Assembly: GCA_021822495.1 (NCBI GenBank)
Contig: JAKAQO010000003.1
Location: 19,227 to 83,226, forward strand
Reading direction: 5' to 3'
DNA: 64,000 bases
Source: a bacterium
GTDB lineage: Bacteria; Elusimicrobiota; Elusimicrobia; UBA1565; UBA9628
Position numbers and translations under genes: made by a program. Each line of letters starts with the position of its first letter. The stretch's first letter is position 1. Positions 16,752 to 26,139 of the stretch are shown here, in pieces. Below the pieces are notes generated by a model. That model was not told the origin of the DNA. It did no database searches and worked only from the letters and a program-made list of their open reading frames with translations.

Positions 16752-18740
16752 TTGATTGATTATAAAAAAACGGGCCAATTCCTCGGGGCCTGTGGTTTTT
16801 TGGCCTTCATGGCGGCAAACCTTCAGGCTATGAGTTATACCTATCTTTTTCGCGCGCCCCTGGATTGGCGTGGAGCTAAACTCTCGGGCCTCAAACCAAT
16901 TCCTTTTGAAGAAGGTTTGTTTAAAACCAGTTTGAGTTCTTCTATTTTTACCTCCAAAATCATCTCTTCTCCGATTCCCTTTGACGAACTGGTCGGTTCT
17001 TGGAACGCGGAAATTCCCGTGGGAAATTCTCTTCAGATGGACGCCCGCGTTCAAATCAATAACCGATGGACGCCCTGGTTTATTCTCGGAACCCAGAAAG
17101 GCTCTCTCTTTTTCTCGCATAAAGGCGAAAAAAAATCCGCGCTCGCTTTTGTCGATATTGATACTCTTAAACTCAAAGAAAACGCTCACGTTTTTCAATA
17201 CCGAGTTTTGCTTTCATCTTCAAAAAAGCCGACCCTATTAAAACTCCTCGCCATTAATGTCTCAAACGCCGAAGGGCTCAACCGCGCGCCTCATCCATTT
17301 AAGCCCGGGCCTTGGGTGAGAGAACTCAAGATTCAAGCGCGCTCTCAAATGCTGGAGGAAAAGAAATATCGTCATGACGTCTGTAGTCCGACCTCCCTGG
17401 GGATGGTCCTTGATTATTGGAAGATTCCACTTAAGACCGCCAAAATCGCCGAAGCCGTTAGAGATCAAACGACTCTTAACTTCGGAGATTGGACTTTTAA
17501 CGCCGCCTTTGCCGGTTCATTTAATCTTGTATCCTACGTCTCTCGCTTCAACGATCTAGCGGATGTCGAAAAAGAAATTGCCAAAGGGCGTCCTGTGATT
17601 GCCAGCATCTCTTTTAAAGCGGGAGAATTACAGAACACCCCCATTAGAAAAACCGCGGGGCATTTGCTCGTCATCACGGGCTTTACCAAACAGGGAGATG
17701 TCATCGTCAACGACCCTGCCGCTCCCAACGCCTCTTCTGTCCGGCGCATTTACCCGCGGCTTGAGTTTGACAAGGCCTGGAGAGTCAACAAAAGAGGTTT
17801 GGTTTATCTCATCAGCCCACTCGAAGGGCTATCGGCCATCATTGGCGTTCCCGTTTCAAATCTCATGTCAAAGCCAGTTCCAAAAATGAAAGTCAAACTC
17901 GACGATCCCCTGCACTTGTCCCAGCTTCTCTATGGCGAGAAAATAACTCTTTTAAAAGCCCAGGGTTCCTGGGTCAAAATCGCGGCGGATGAACAACTCG
18001 ATTTTAAAAAAGGACGTTGGGAAGGCTATCACGGGTGGATTCAGGCCAAAGACATTGCATTCGCTTTAAACCCAGCGCCTAATTCCGTCGTGAGAATTAG
18101 GCAAGCCATTTTGCACCGCGGTCAGGAATTTCTGAACCTTTCGGTCGGAACGAGACTCGAAAAACTTGGCAATAACGGAAGCCTTTCCATGGTAGCACTT
18201 CCCGATGACACCACTGCCGAAATTGATTCAAGCGCCCTTTATCCGTTCCATCATCCCATTGACGCGCAGAGCCGCGCCGAAATTATTCGCACGGCGGAGC
18301 TTTTTCTTGGAACCAGCTATTATTGGGGCGGAAGATCCGGAGTCCAGCCGGATTTATCCATTGGGGTTGATTGCTCGGGCCTGGTCAGTCTCGCCTATCG
18401 GGTCATTGGAGTCGATATTCCGCGAGACTCCTTCGCTCAAAAGCTCAAGAGTCGTCCGGTCAAAAATATTCAGATGAAGACAGGCGACCTAATTTTTCTA
18501 AGCGACCCTAAAAATCAAAAGCGCATCAGCCATGTCATGATTTACACGGGCGGAGACGGGTTCATCGAAAGCCGAAAATCCTCCGGGCAAGTCATGAGGT
18601 CCTCATTTAAAGAGAGATTCGGACAACCTTTAAGCGAAATTAATTCCGGCGAAAAAGTTACCGATTACTCCTACCCTAAGCCCAAGAAGAGATTTATTTA
18701 CTTTGGATCTTACTTGGAGAAAGAACCTCATCCAAATTAA
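16752..18740 (+). CDS. Secreted two-peptidase protein: C39-like plus SH3-like plus NlpC/P60
   Basis: 662 residues starting at TTG 16752, which is placed right before a signal peptide (GACGFLAFMAANLQA). A C39_2-like papain-fold domain follows (HDVCSPTSLGMVLDYW, then GHLLVITGF and VNDPAAP), then a region with SH3-like character, and a C-terminal NlpC/P60 domain (VDCSGLVSLAYR with catalytic Cys; RISHVMIY with His). Probably a periplasmic or outer-membrane cell-wall peptidase. It starts 3 bases after the ferredoxin stop. The 3' end overlaps the convergent DUF1460 gene by 47 bases; that protein shares the papain-like fold. Confidence 0.82.
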   Translation: MIDYKKTGQFLGACGFLAFMAANLQAMSYTYLFRAPLDWRGAKLSGLKPIPFEEGLFKTSLSSSIFTSKIISSPIPFDELVGSWNAEIPVGNSLQMDARVQINNRWTPWFILGTQKGSLFFSHKGEKKSALAFVDIDTLKLKENAHVFQYRVLLSSSKKPTLLKLLAINVSNAEGLNRAPHPFKPGPWVRELKIQARSQMLEEKKYRHDVCSPTSLGMVLDYWKIPLKTAKIAEAVRDQTTLNFGDWTFNAAFAGSFNLVSYVSRFNDLADVEKEIAKGRPVIASISFKAGELQNTPIRKTAGHLLVITGFTKQGDVIVNDPAAPNASSVRRIYPRLEFDKAWRVNKRGLVYLISPLEGLSAIIGVPVSNLMSKPVPKMKVKLDDPLHLSQLLYGEKITLLKAQGSWVKIAADEQLDFKKGRWEGYHGWIQAKDIAFALNPAPNSVVRIRQAILHRGQEFLNLSVGTRLEKLGNNGSLSMVALPDDTTAEIDSSALYPFHHPIDAQSRAEIIRTAELFLGTSYYWGGRSGVQPDLSIGVDCSGLVSLAYRVIGVDIPRDSFAQKLKSRPVKNIQMKTGDLIFLSDPKNQKRISHVMIYTGGDGFIESRKSSGQVMRSSFKERFGQPLSEINSGEKVTDYSYPKPKKRFIYFGSYLEKEPHPN

Positions 18741-19629
18741 TTCCCAAGAGCGGCCACTTGGAATTTTCATAGCGGGCGAAATATTCCAGGGCCGGAACGT
18801 CTTTAACCACGCTGTCAAAAGCCGCGTGACGAACGTAGGTCTCCCCTTCCTTTTGAATGATAAACACTTGGTGAGAAATTAAGACCGGCTCTCGGGGATT
18901 ATCGCCGCGCACGAGATTGGCGATAGCGCCGGAGGGAATATTTTGCAGACGGTCCGCAAAATCCCGAATGGGCAAATAGGGAATAGAAGCTTCCTCATCC
19001 GGCATCTCTTCTCCAATTTCACTCAATTTGTCAAGCAGCACCTTTTTTTCTTGCGGAGTCATCTTGGGAAAGCCCTGAATATCCGATAACTTCTTCTCCT
19101 GGTACCATTTTTTCTTGGATATCCACTTGGAAGCGACCTCCAGATCCGGCCCCGCGACGGTCGAGGTAATGTCTTTAATAAAGCCGGCGGCGATGTTATT
19201 GGGAATCCAGTCAACCGATGGAAAATGATTTCTTGTCTGGTAAGAGATGACGCCATTTTTGTAGCGAATGCGCTGAAGAATTTTTGTGGCTTGGGCAAGA
19301 TTATCAGCCAAGGACAAGGCCATGGTCTCCTCGACAAAGGTCGTGCAGTCAACGACGGAAAATGAAATCAGGGGTTTTTGATCAAATTCTCCTTGCGACC
19401 CTTCGCCCAAAGGCCCTAAATGATACGGCGTTCCCAAAAAATGCGCGCTAACTTCGATAACTCTATCAGAAAGATTTGGGGTATGTTTATGGATTTTTGA
19501 AATCGTCCGACTAATCTCCCGAGGAGTCATCCGGTAAAACGGACGTTCCGAATTATCCAAGGCGCGGCAATTCCAACAGAGAAAAACTAGCGGAATAAAT
19601 AAAACTAAAAATCTCAGTTTGTTGTTCAT
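18694..19629 (-). CDS. DUF1460 family protein (amidase-like, NlpC/P60 fold)
   Basis: 311 residues from ATG 19629 (a TTG lies 15 bases upstream). Signal peptide with a cysteine (FLVLFIPLVFLCWNC), possibly a lipoprotein, followed by LGTPYHLGPLGEG, VDCTTFVEETMAL with the expected catalytic Cys, and ISHQVFII with the His. Members of DUF1460 are N-acetylmuramoyl-L-alanine amidase-like (known from Bacteroides structures). Likely peptidoglycan turnover or recycling. Confidence 0.78.
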   Translation of the reverse strand: MNNKLRFLVLFIPLVFLCWNCRALDNSERPFYRMTPREISRTISKIHKHTPNLSDRVIEVSAHFLGTPYHLGPLGEGSQGEFDQKPLISFSVVDCTTFVEETMALSLADNLAQATKILQRIRYKNGVISYQTRNHFPSVDWIPNNIAAGFIKDITSTVAGPDLEVASKWISKKKWYQEKKLSDIQGFPKMTPQEKKVLLDKLSEIGEEMPDEEASIPYLPIRDFADRLQNIPSGAIANLVRGDNPREPVLISHQVFIIQKEGETYVRHAAFDSVVKDVPALEYFARYENSKWPLLGINLDEVLSPSKIQSK

Positions 19630-19707
19630 GGCCTTTGCGCACAAACGTCTTTATAGAACTTTATCAGAGTCAAACAGAAAAATCAAGAATAAATCAATCA
19701 AAAAGAC

Positions 19708-20667
19708 TTAAAACGGCGTCGAGTGATATCCCATTTTTTTGAGAAGCCAGCCGTAGAAAAACGTCATATACAGCATTCCGCGCTTGCCGATAAAAGAGGA
19801 ATCCACTCCATAGGGGGTCTGATAGGCCAGCCCAATCTGATACCAGTCTGTTTGGTAATTAATTTCGTAGCTGGTATATCCGGCGGTCGCGCCTTGATGG
19901 CCGTTGGAACTTTCATTCACCAAAGTCCGCGCCTCGACCGCGGGAACTATTTGATCCAAAAACTGAGGCACATTCCAGCCTACTACGTCATGAAGATAAA
20001 GAAAGCTATATTCAAGAGCTCCGTCAAAGCGAAATGAATCCTGAAAATCATAAAGCCCCACATAGGGAGACAAAGGCTCAGGACCATTTCCAAAAGGGGT
20101 AATCCCCGCGATATCGCTCTGAATGGCAAAAGGGCGAATCCAGGAGACGGGAATATCCCCCATTCCTTTGTTAAAAAGGAGATATCCGTAAAGCGTCATC
20201 GGGTTTCCCTGCCCAGCTTGGGAGTATCCCATCGGGGTCGTCGCGCGCACAATGGCGGTCGCCATGATTTCATGCGGGGCATTCTCATAAAACATATATT
20301 TTCCCTGAACTCCAAAATACTGAAAGCCTGAATGGGCTCCGCCAGGAGTTTGAATGTCCTCATAATGAGACTCAAAGCGGAGGCTGAACGAATGCGTCAG
20401 GCGTTTTTCAAGGGTAATGGGAGTTTGAGAAATCGTCGAACCCCCATAGCCCGGGCTTAAAGACGGAGCGATGGTGAGTTGATTATCGATATCAGCGTCT
20501 TTGACCACCAAGGGCTCGATGAAAATACGCTCGCCAGCCCGCGCCAAATCGCTGTTATAGACCCCGGTCACTGCGTGGGAGCTAGCGTGAACTGCCAATG
20601 AATCCGCGGCCCTCGCTGTTTGAGCGGCGCATAGACACAGAAAAAGGGCTAAAAGTATTTTTTTCAT
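19708..20667 (-). CDS. Outer-membrane transporter-like barrel protein
   Basis: 319 residues: a clear signal peptide (KKILLALFLCLCAAQTARAA), then alternating strands rich in Tyr, Phe and Gly with a terminal HSTPF. No known family is certain; the SLSPGYGGSTISQTPITLEKRL type segment resembles proteins annotated as transporter or phenol-degradation MetA-like barrels. Its ATG overlaps the stop of the AIR-synthase-like gene (ATGA), placing it last in a symporter-AIRS-barrel operon. Confidence 0.65.
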   Translation of the reverse strand: MKKILLALFLCLCAAQTARAADSLAVHASSHAVTGVYNSDLARAGERIFIEPLVVKDADIDNQLTIAPSLSPGYGGSTISQTPITLEKRLTHSFSLRFESHYEDIQTPGGAHSGFQYFGVQGKYMFYENAPHEIMATAIVRATTPMGYSQAGQGNPMTLYGYLLFNKGMGDIPVSWIRPFAIQSDIAGITPFGNGPEPLSPYVGLYDFQDSFRFDGALEYSFLYLHDVVGWNVPQFLDQIVPAVEARTLVNESSNGHQGATAGYTSYEINYQTDWYQIGLAYQTPYGVDSSFIGKRGMLYMTFFYGWLLKKMGYHSTPF

Positions 20668-21668
20668 AAAAACCTCACGATTTCATCTCTCAAAAAGCGC
20701 GGAAACGTCCCTTGCCTTTGCCCGCTTTTTAAGACAACTCCTTTACCGCGAAAAGCCCGGCCGATAATCGTTGCTGGAATTTTAAGGCGCGAAAGTTGGC
20801 TTAAAATTTTCTTTGACGCTTGAGGTTTTACGGCAATCAAAAGAGCTCCCGAGGACAATGCTCCTAAAGGGTTAAGCCCATAAAAATCCAACAAGCGGCG
20901 CACAGATTCTAAAATGGGGATTTTCTCTTTTTCAACGGTAATTTGAACGCGAGAGGCCCCGGCCATTTCATAAAGAGCGGAAGATAGCCCGCCTTCGGTC
21001 GGGTCATGCATGGAGTGAACGCCGCCCGCGCGATAGGCCACGAGAGCCTCTTGAACGACCCCGATATTTTGAATCAGGTCCTCGCATTCTCGGGCCAACC
21101 GCGCTCCGAATTTGGTCTTCACCTCCAATTTCTTTTCTCGCGCGATGACCGAAGCGGCCTCTAAGGCGATACTTTTCGTCAAAATAATCTCATCTCCCGG
21201 TTTCACCCCCGAGGTTTTCAAGGCTTTTGGGCCAAGGACTTCTCCCAACATGATTCCGGTCAAAACCGGGCGCGAGACGGCGGAGGTAATTTCGGTATGC
21301 CCGCCAATCGAAGAAACCCCAAACAAACGACAGGCGCGCTCAACCTCCGAAAAAATTTTTTCAATCATTTTTGGATGTGCGCCATTATCGGGAAAAAGAG
21401 CGGAACAGAGAAACCAACGGGGTTTGGCCCCGCGAGTCGCGATATCATTGGCGTTGACGGCCACCGCGTAAAAGCCAGCCTCATTCGAGAGAAAAGTAAC
21501 CGGGTCAACCGCGACCGCGATCATTTTTTTACCGATCAATAAAACTGCCGCGTCTTCCCCCATGGACGGACCCAATAAGACCGAAGGATCGGAAACGCGA
21601 AATTTTTTGAGCATCCGGGACAAAAAAGCCGGCGGAAGTTTCCCCGCTGGAAAATTACCGCGCGCCAT
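20664..21668 (-). CDS. AIR synthase-related (HypE/ThiL-like) protein
   Basis: 334 residues of the PurM/HypE/SelD/ThiL superfamily: LLGPSMGEDAAVLLIG (ATP-binding N-terminal Asp), VNANDIATRGAKPRWFLCSA, SIGGHTEIT and HDPTEGGLSSALYEMA. HypE is the closest pattern I can see, but the C-terminal PRICG-like cysteine motif of true HypE is absent and no hydrogenase maturation genes are nearby, so the substrate is unknown. Overlaps the symporter gene by 14 bases. Confidence 0.75.
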   Translation of the reverse strand: MARGNFPAGKLPPAFLSRMLKKFRVSDPSVLLGPSMGEDAAVLLIGKKMIAVAVDPVTFLSNEAGFYAVAVNANDIATRGAKPRWFLCSALFPDNGAHPKMIEKIFSEVERACRLFGVSSIGGHTEITSAVSRPVLTGIMLGEVLGPKALKTSGVKPGDEIILTKSIALEAASVIAREKKLEVKTKFGARLARECEDLIQNIGVVQEALVAYRAGGVHSMHDPTEGGLSSALYEMAGASRVQITVEKEKIPILESVRRLLDFYGLNPLGALSSGALLIAVKPQASKKILSQLSRLKIPATIIGRAFRGKGVVLKSGQRQGTFPRFLRDEIVRFL

Positions 21669-23043
21669 CAGCTACTCGCCTTTGAATCATCGAATACGAA
21701 TAAAACGCTCCCGCGACCAAGAGCCCCGGATAAATAGGCGCCAGTCCCAAAGGTTGCTTAAAGAGAGTCCAAACTGAAGCCACCCCGCTTCCGCCAATCA
21801 TGATTTTAACGGCGTCCTCGGCTCTAGGTTTCAAAGAAGGGAAATATCCCAAGCACAAGGGAAACAGAAGTCCCGCCACCGCGATGGAACTGAGCGTATA
21901 CCAGATATCGACGACCGAAGGCAAAACGACCGCAATGACTGTTCCCACAACGAGGCCCACGATCAACCCTGATTGAATATGCCGAGTCTCGGAAAGACCG
22001 GGAACCTTGAAAAATTTCCAAACGATATCTTTTCCCAAGGTCGAGGCAAATAAAAAAGCAAGCGAACTGAATGCCGCGAAAATAGCGCCCAGCATCCCCA
22101 CATAGAAAAATCCTTTCCAAAGGGGCGGAAGAATTTTCGCGGCTAAAGCGGGATAAGACAAAACCGGATCTTTTAAATTCGGCAAAATAGCCCGTGCATA
22201 AAGACCCGCGACAGTGGTGATAAAGTCAAACAAAATCCAAAATAAGACGCTAATCACAATCCCTCTTCTTGCCGTTTCCGGGCTTTTAGCCGCCAAGCAC
22301 TTTTGATAAAACGTCGGCTCAACCAATGTCCACAAGCCCAAAAACCACCAAGACCCGATATAGCCCAAACTTTTTCCACCGCTCCATTCCAAATGCGTGG
22401 GAGGAAGATGCGCTTTAAGAAAAGAAAGTCCGCCCCAAGCGTGATAGGCATAGAGAGGTAAAACGATGAGCCCGCTATACATCAAGATAAAATGCAAGAC
22501 ATCCGCCCGCACGTCCGAACGGAAGCCACCGACAAAAAGAAACGCGGTGGCGGACGCCATCGCAACAATGAAAGAAGCCCCCACGGAAATTCCGGCTAAA
22601 GACTTGACCAAGACCCAAATCATGAGAATATAAGGAGCTGGGGAAACGAGCAAAAGTAAAAGAACCGCCCCCACGCCGGAGGCCCTGGGTCCATAAAATT
22701 TTTCCAAAAGTTCAGGCAAGGTGACCGCTCCTGAACTCGCGATTTTAGGAGCAAGAAAATACGCGTAAATCAAGGCGAAAATATAATACGGAAAACCCAA
22801 AACTACCCAGTTCAAAAGGCCGTAGCGGTAGGAAAACTCTCCGACCCCCAAGACCCCGCCGTACCAGCTGGAAACCAAGGCCGCGACAAAAACGGGAAGG
22901 CTGAGTCCCCGGCCCGCCAATAAATAATCCGCCATCTCGGAATTGTTTTGTTTTTTTTGGTAAGACCAGAAACCCACCGCGAGATTGGCCGCGAAGTAAG
23001 CGACGATAATTGCATAATCAACCAAACTAAGAGAAAATTTCAT
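21655..23043 (-). CDS. Sodium:solute symporter family protein
   Basis: 462 residues with about 12-13 membrane helices; N-terminal VDYAIIVAYFAANLAVGFW, then DYLLAGRGLSLPVFVAALVSSWYGG, the SSS family signature. Sodium-coupled uptake of an organic solute; the sequence does not reveal the substrate. First gene of the symporter-AIRS-barrel operon; divergent from greA with start codons only 23 bases apart, so the two promoters overlap. Confidence 0.88.
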   Translation of the reverse strand: MKFSLSLVDYAIIVAYFAANLAVGFWSYQKKQNNSEMADYLLAGRGLSLPVFVAALVSSWYGGVLGVGEFSYRYGLLNWVVLGFPYYIFALIYAYFLAPKIASSGAVTLPELLEKFYGPRASGVGAVLLLLLVSPAPYILMIWVLVKSLAGISVGASFIVAMASATAFLFVGGFRSDVRADVLHFILMYSGLIVLPLYAYHAWGGLSFLKAHLPPTHLEWSGGKSLGYIGSWWFLGLWTLVEPTFYQKCLAAKSPETARRGIVISVLFWILFDFITTVAGLYARAILPNLKDPVLSYPALAAKILPPLWKGFFYVGMLGAIFAAFSSLAFLFASTLGKDIVWKFFKVPGLSETRHIQSGLIVGLVVGTVIAVVLPSVVDIWYTLSSIAVAGLLFPLCLGYFPSLKPRAEDAVKIMIGGSGVASVWTLFKQPLGLAPIYPGLLVAGAFYSYSMIQRRVADGAR

Positions 23044-23054
23044 AATGATTTTCT

Positions 23055-23060
23055 TATAAT
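23055..23060 (+). promoter_or_regulatory. -10 box of greA
   Basis: Perfect TATAAT ending 6 bases before the greA ATG; no convincing -35. The transcript would begin at or next to the start codon. The minus-strand symporter promoter must occupy the same 23-base gap. Confidence 0.6.
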
Positions 23061-23066
23061 ACTATT

Positions 23067-23537
23067 ATGAAAGAAACATTTCTAACGCGCGCCGGTTATG
23101 AAAAACTCTTGAGCGAAATTGAGCCGCTCAAAAAAATGAAAAACCAGCTGTCTCAAGACATCGCCGAGGCCAGGGAAAAAGGGGATCTCAAGGAAAACGC
23201 GGAATATCACAGCGCCAAGGAAAAACTAGGCGAGGTGATGGGCCGGATCGCAAAAATACAAGATAAGCTTGAAGGCGCCAAAATCATCGACGACTTGGAG
23301 ACGCCCAAGGGCGTCGTGGCTATCGGCAGCCGCGTAACTATCCAAAATGAATCAGGAGATGAATCCGTCTACACCTTGGTTGGCGAAGATGAGTCCGACC
23401 CCTCAGAGGGAAAAATCTCCGTCTACGCTCCCATTGCTCAAGGGCTTTTGGGCAAAAAAGTCGGGGAAACCGTGACCGTCACTCTTCCCGCGGGGCCCCG
23501 GCGCTTTAAAATTCTTAAGTCCGAGCCCGCCCTATAA
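23067..23537 (+). CDS. greA: Transcription elongation factor GreA
   Basis: 156 residues. The N-terminal coiled coil (FLTRAGYEKLLSEIEPLKKM) carries REKGDLKENAEYHSAKE, the acidic tip and signature that stimulates RNA cleavage by backtracked polymerase, followed by the FKBP-like C-terminal domain (GLLGKKVGETVTVTLP). Full normal length. Its stop overlaps the proposed AUA start of queG. Confidence 0.96.
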   Translation: MKETFLTRAGYEKLLSEIEPLKKMKNQLSQDIAEAREKGDLKENAEYHSAKEKLGEVMGRIAKIQDKLEGAKIIDDLETPKGVVAIGSRVTIQNESGDESVYTLVGEDESDPSEGKISVYAPIAQGLLGKKVGETVTVTLPAGPRRFKILKSEPAL

Positions 23538-24472
23538 ACGCAGAAGAAATAGCCCAAGCTTTAAAGGAGCGCGCGCTTGAAATCGGGGCTGACCGGATTG
23601 GAATTTCTCCCGCCAAGGCATTTCCGGAGGCCCAATTTTATCAGGAATGGATTCAACAGTCGTATCACGCCTCCATGGACTACATGGCCAAAAACCCGCA
23701 AACGCGCTCAGACATCCAGCTTTGGTGGCCAGAAGCCCGTTCGGTCCTTATCTGCGCCTTTGATTATTCTGATAATAAGCAAACTCCTCTTCCCCAAGGA
23801 CATGGGCGCGTCGCGCGCTACGCGGGAGAGAGAGATTATCACCTGGTATTGAGAGAAAAGATGGAAATTCTCGCATTCCACCTCAAAACACTGGATTCTA
23901 AAGCCGATTCAAAGATATTTGTCGACACTAGCCCCATTCTTGAAAGACTTTATGGTCACTATGCAGGTTTGGGATGGATCGGGAAAAACACGATGCTTTT
24001 ATCGAAACAAGGTTCTTATTTCTTTCTTTCAGGAATGGCGACAAACCTTGAACTGCCGCCGGATAAACCTCAAGCTGATCATTGCGGAAGTTGTCGAAGA
24101 TGTATTGAGGCCTGTCCAACTCACGCTTTTCCTCAGGAACGCGTGTTGGACGCCAATCGCTGCATTTCCTACTGGACCATCGAACACAAGGGAGAAATTC
24201 CAGCGGAGAAACAATCAGACATTGGGGAATGGGTCTTTGGATGCGACATCTGCCAAGAAGTTTGTCCCTTTAACCGCTTCGCCTCTTTTGGTCGCGCCTT
24301 TAAAACTCCCGGATACGAAAGCCTCCCGCTTAAGGAAATCACAGCATTAACGGAAAGCGAATTTAAGTCCCGTTTTTCAAAAACAGTACTTGCCAGAACT
24401 AAGCAAAAAGGACTTTCCAGAAATGCTCGTATTGTCTTAAAAAACATGGAGGAGAAATCTCCATGCGCTTGA
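23534..24472 (+). CDS. queG: Epoxyqueuosine reductase QueG
   Basis: 312 residues if begun at AUA 23534. Two ferredoxin-type clusters are visible (CGSCRRCIEACPTHAF and CDICQEVCPFNR), with the upstream cobalamin-binding region (YGHYAGLGWIGKNTMLL). Catalyses the last step of queuosine formation on tRNA. The first ATG (23675) would delete the conserved N-terminal segment: codons 23534-23674 encode IAQALKERALEIGADRIGI and FYQEWIQQSYHASMDYM, which match QueG, yet no ATG, GTG or TTG occurs in this stretch. AUA 23534 overlaps the greA stop as ATAA, like a coupled ATGA. Confidence 0.88.
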   Translation: MNAEEIAQALKERALEIGADRIGISPAKAFPEAQFYQEWIQQSYHASMDYMAKNPQTRSDIQLWWPEARSVLICAFDYSDNKQTPLPQGHGRVARYAGERDYHLVLREKMEILAFHLKTLDSKADSKIFVDTSPILERLYGHYAGLGWIGKNTMLLSKQGSYFFLSGMATNLELPPDKPQADHCGSCRRCIEACPTHAFPQERVLDANRCISYWTIEHKGEIPAEKQSDIGEWVFGCDICQEVCPFNRFASFGRAFKTPGYESLPLKEITALTESEFKSRFSKTVLARTKQKGLSRNARIVLKNMEEKSPCA

Positions 24473-25767
24473 AACTTCTTATTTTGCCTCTTTTTTTAAT
24501 GACCATCGCTAAACCTGCCGACGCTCAAACCCAAAGCCCCGATCAAGACCAAATCATCGTCAAAAATCTAAAACCGCCAACGACATCTCAAACCGACGTG
24601 GACAAAACCCCGGCCCTGGTCCGGTGGATGTTCTACAAGCAAAACCGCAATATCCAGGTCATCGTCCCTATTCTCGCGACCGACCCCAACAGCGGAACAT
24701 CGATAGGCATCATGCCCATTTGGGTTAAGCAGAAAAAAAATTCAGACGAAATTCAAAGCATCACGGCCCCTTCCATCACCGAGAATCAATACTTCGGCCC
24801 CGAAGGGACATATCGCTATTATTACTTCCCGAATCAATACAAAAGTTTCACCGCCATAGGAACTATTGGGAAATACGAAAACGAAGCCTTAATCGAGTAC
24901 AAAAATCTGCGTGTTGAAGACACCGACACCGACTTCGATTTGCGCCTTCACAAAAACACCAACGCCGGCGGACTTTTTTACGGCATTGGACAAAACTCCG
25001 CCTATGGAAATCAGTCCAGCTACATTTCCCACGCCTGGAGCTACAACGTCACCGCCGGGCACTCAATCTTGCCGGGCTCTAATTGGCGAATTGAAGCCAA
25101 CAGCCATCTTTTATCCGAAAAGGTCACTAACGGCGTCATTCCCGGAATGCCGGGAATCAAAACTGAATTTAACGGCGCTGTTCCACAAAATTTCGAACAA
25201 GTGCAAGAAGGAAGGCTAAGTTTTGAATATGACTCCCGCGACAGCGAGGTGACAACCACCAAAGGCGCTTTTCTTCAGGCTTATTCCGGTTATTCCGTGC
25301 GCGGAATCGCCAGCAGTTATAATTACGATCGTTATGGAATTGACGGCCGCTATTTTTATCCCTGGCCCAATCATCCAGATAACGTCTTCGCCGCCCAAAT
25401 TCAAGGCCAACAACTTTACGGGAACGCGCCTTTTTGGCTGATGCCGGAACTGGGCGGAAAATACAGCTTAAGAGCTTACGCCTATGGCCGCTATATCGAC
25501 AATGGAATGTATGCCGCCAACATCGAACAACGCTTTAAAGTGTATGAAGCTAAAATGGCGGGAGTGGCGACAGAAATTGAAGTCGCTCCCTTTGCCGGAA
25601 TCGGAAGCGTCTTTGCCAATCCCACTGACGCTACCGCCCGCTATTCCCGCCCGGTTTTTGGAACTGCCATCCGCGCGGTGGCAAGACCCCAGGTCGTCGG
25701 TTCTCTGGACTTTGGAGTCGGTCAGGAAGGCCTTGCCGCCTTCATGGACATCAACTACGCGTTTTAA
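24463..25767 (+). CDS. Omp85-superfamily outer-membrane barrel (surface antigen type) without POTRA domains
   Basis: 434 residues: signal peptide (LLILPLFLMTIAKPADA), about 60 residues of linker, then a barrel of the bacterial surface antigen (BamA/TamA) type. The diagnostic LGGKYSLRAYAYGRYID corresponds to the conserved lid-loop region (usually LRGY/LRAY), and the chain ends INYAF. No POTRA repeats fit in the short N-terminal part, so it is not BamA. Start ATG has GGAGGAG upstream and overlaps queG by 10 bases. Function unknown. Confidence 0.75.
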   Translation: MRLKLLILPLFLMTIAKPADAQTQSPDQDQIIVKNLKPPTTSQTDVDKTPALVRWMFYKQNRNIQVIVPILATDPNSGTSIGIMPIWVKQKKNSDEIQSITAPSITENQYFGPEGTYRYYYFPNQYKSFTAIGTIGKYENEALIEYKNLRVEDTDTDFDLRLHKNTNAGGLFYGIGQNSAYGNQSSYISHAWSYNVTAGHSILPGSNWRIEANSHLLSEKVTNGVIPGMPGIKTEFNGAVPQNFEQVQEGRLSFEYDSRDSEVTTTKGAFLQAYSGYSVRGIASSYNYDRYGIDGRYFYPWPNHPDNVFAAQIQGQQLYGNAPFWLMPELGGKYSLRAYAYGRYIDNGMYAANIEQRFKVYEAKMAGVATEIEVAPFAGIGSVFANPTDATARYSRPVFGTAIRAVARPQVVGSLDFGVGQEGLAAFMDINYAF

Positions 25768-25784
25768 AAGCGGCTAGATCGCTC

Positions 25785-26105
25785 TTATTCTTCCCAGTTT
25801 TCCTCGATGGAATCTTCCGACAGAAAGGATCGACACCAAGGACATCTCCGCACGGGACCGTAGGTGCGGTGGCAATCGTTTTCAGAAGACCACCATTCCT
25901 CAAAAAACATCGAAACGGTCTTTCGGCATTTGAGGCAAAAGCGGATCAAGGTCGCGCCGCAAGACCAACAAAACTTGGGAAACTCTTCGCCTTCCGGGTG
26001 ATGGATTAAAGAGCGGCACACCCCGCATTGGATGTCGACATGAACATGAAACCTGGGCTTTAAAACTTCTTTTTTTTCTTTCCGCTCTTTTTTATCTTTG
26101 GCCAT
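25785..26105 (-). CDS. Small zinc-ribbon protein
   Basis: 106 residues: a Lys/Glu-rich start and four CxxC-type knuckles (CGVC, CWSC, CLKC, CPWC), suggesting two zinc ribbons. No catalytic domain. Could be a nucleic-acid or protein-binding adaptor; I do not recognise a named family. ATG follows GAGGAG. Convergent with the barrel gene, which ends 17 bases away. Confidence 0.65.
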   Translation of the reverse strand: MAKDKKERKEKKEVLKPRFHVHVDIQCGVCRSLIHHPEGEEFPKFCWSCGATLIRFCLKCRKTVSMFFEEWWSSENDCHRTYGPVRRCPWCRSFLSEDSIEENWEE

Positions 26106-26139
26106 AGGCTTCTCCTCAATATATAACCGATTTTTTGGA

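Noticed and set aside
20664..21668. Calling the AIR-synthase-like gene hypE
   Set aside because: The C-terminal cysteine motif of HypE is absent and no hyp or hydrogenase genes are nearby; left as superfamily level.
24463..25767. Calling the Omp85-type barrel BamA
   Set aside because: Only about 60 residues precede the barrel, too few for POTRA domains, and no bam, skp or lpx neighbours are present.
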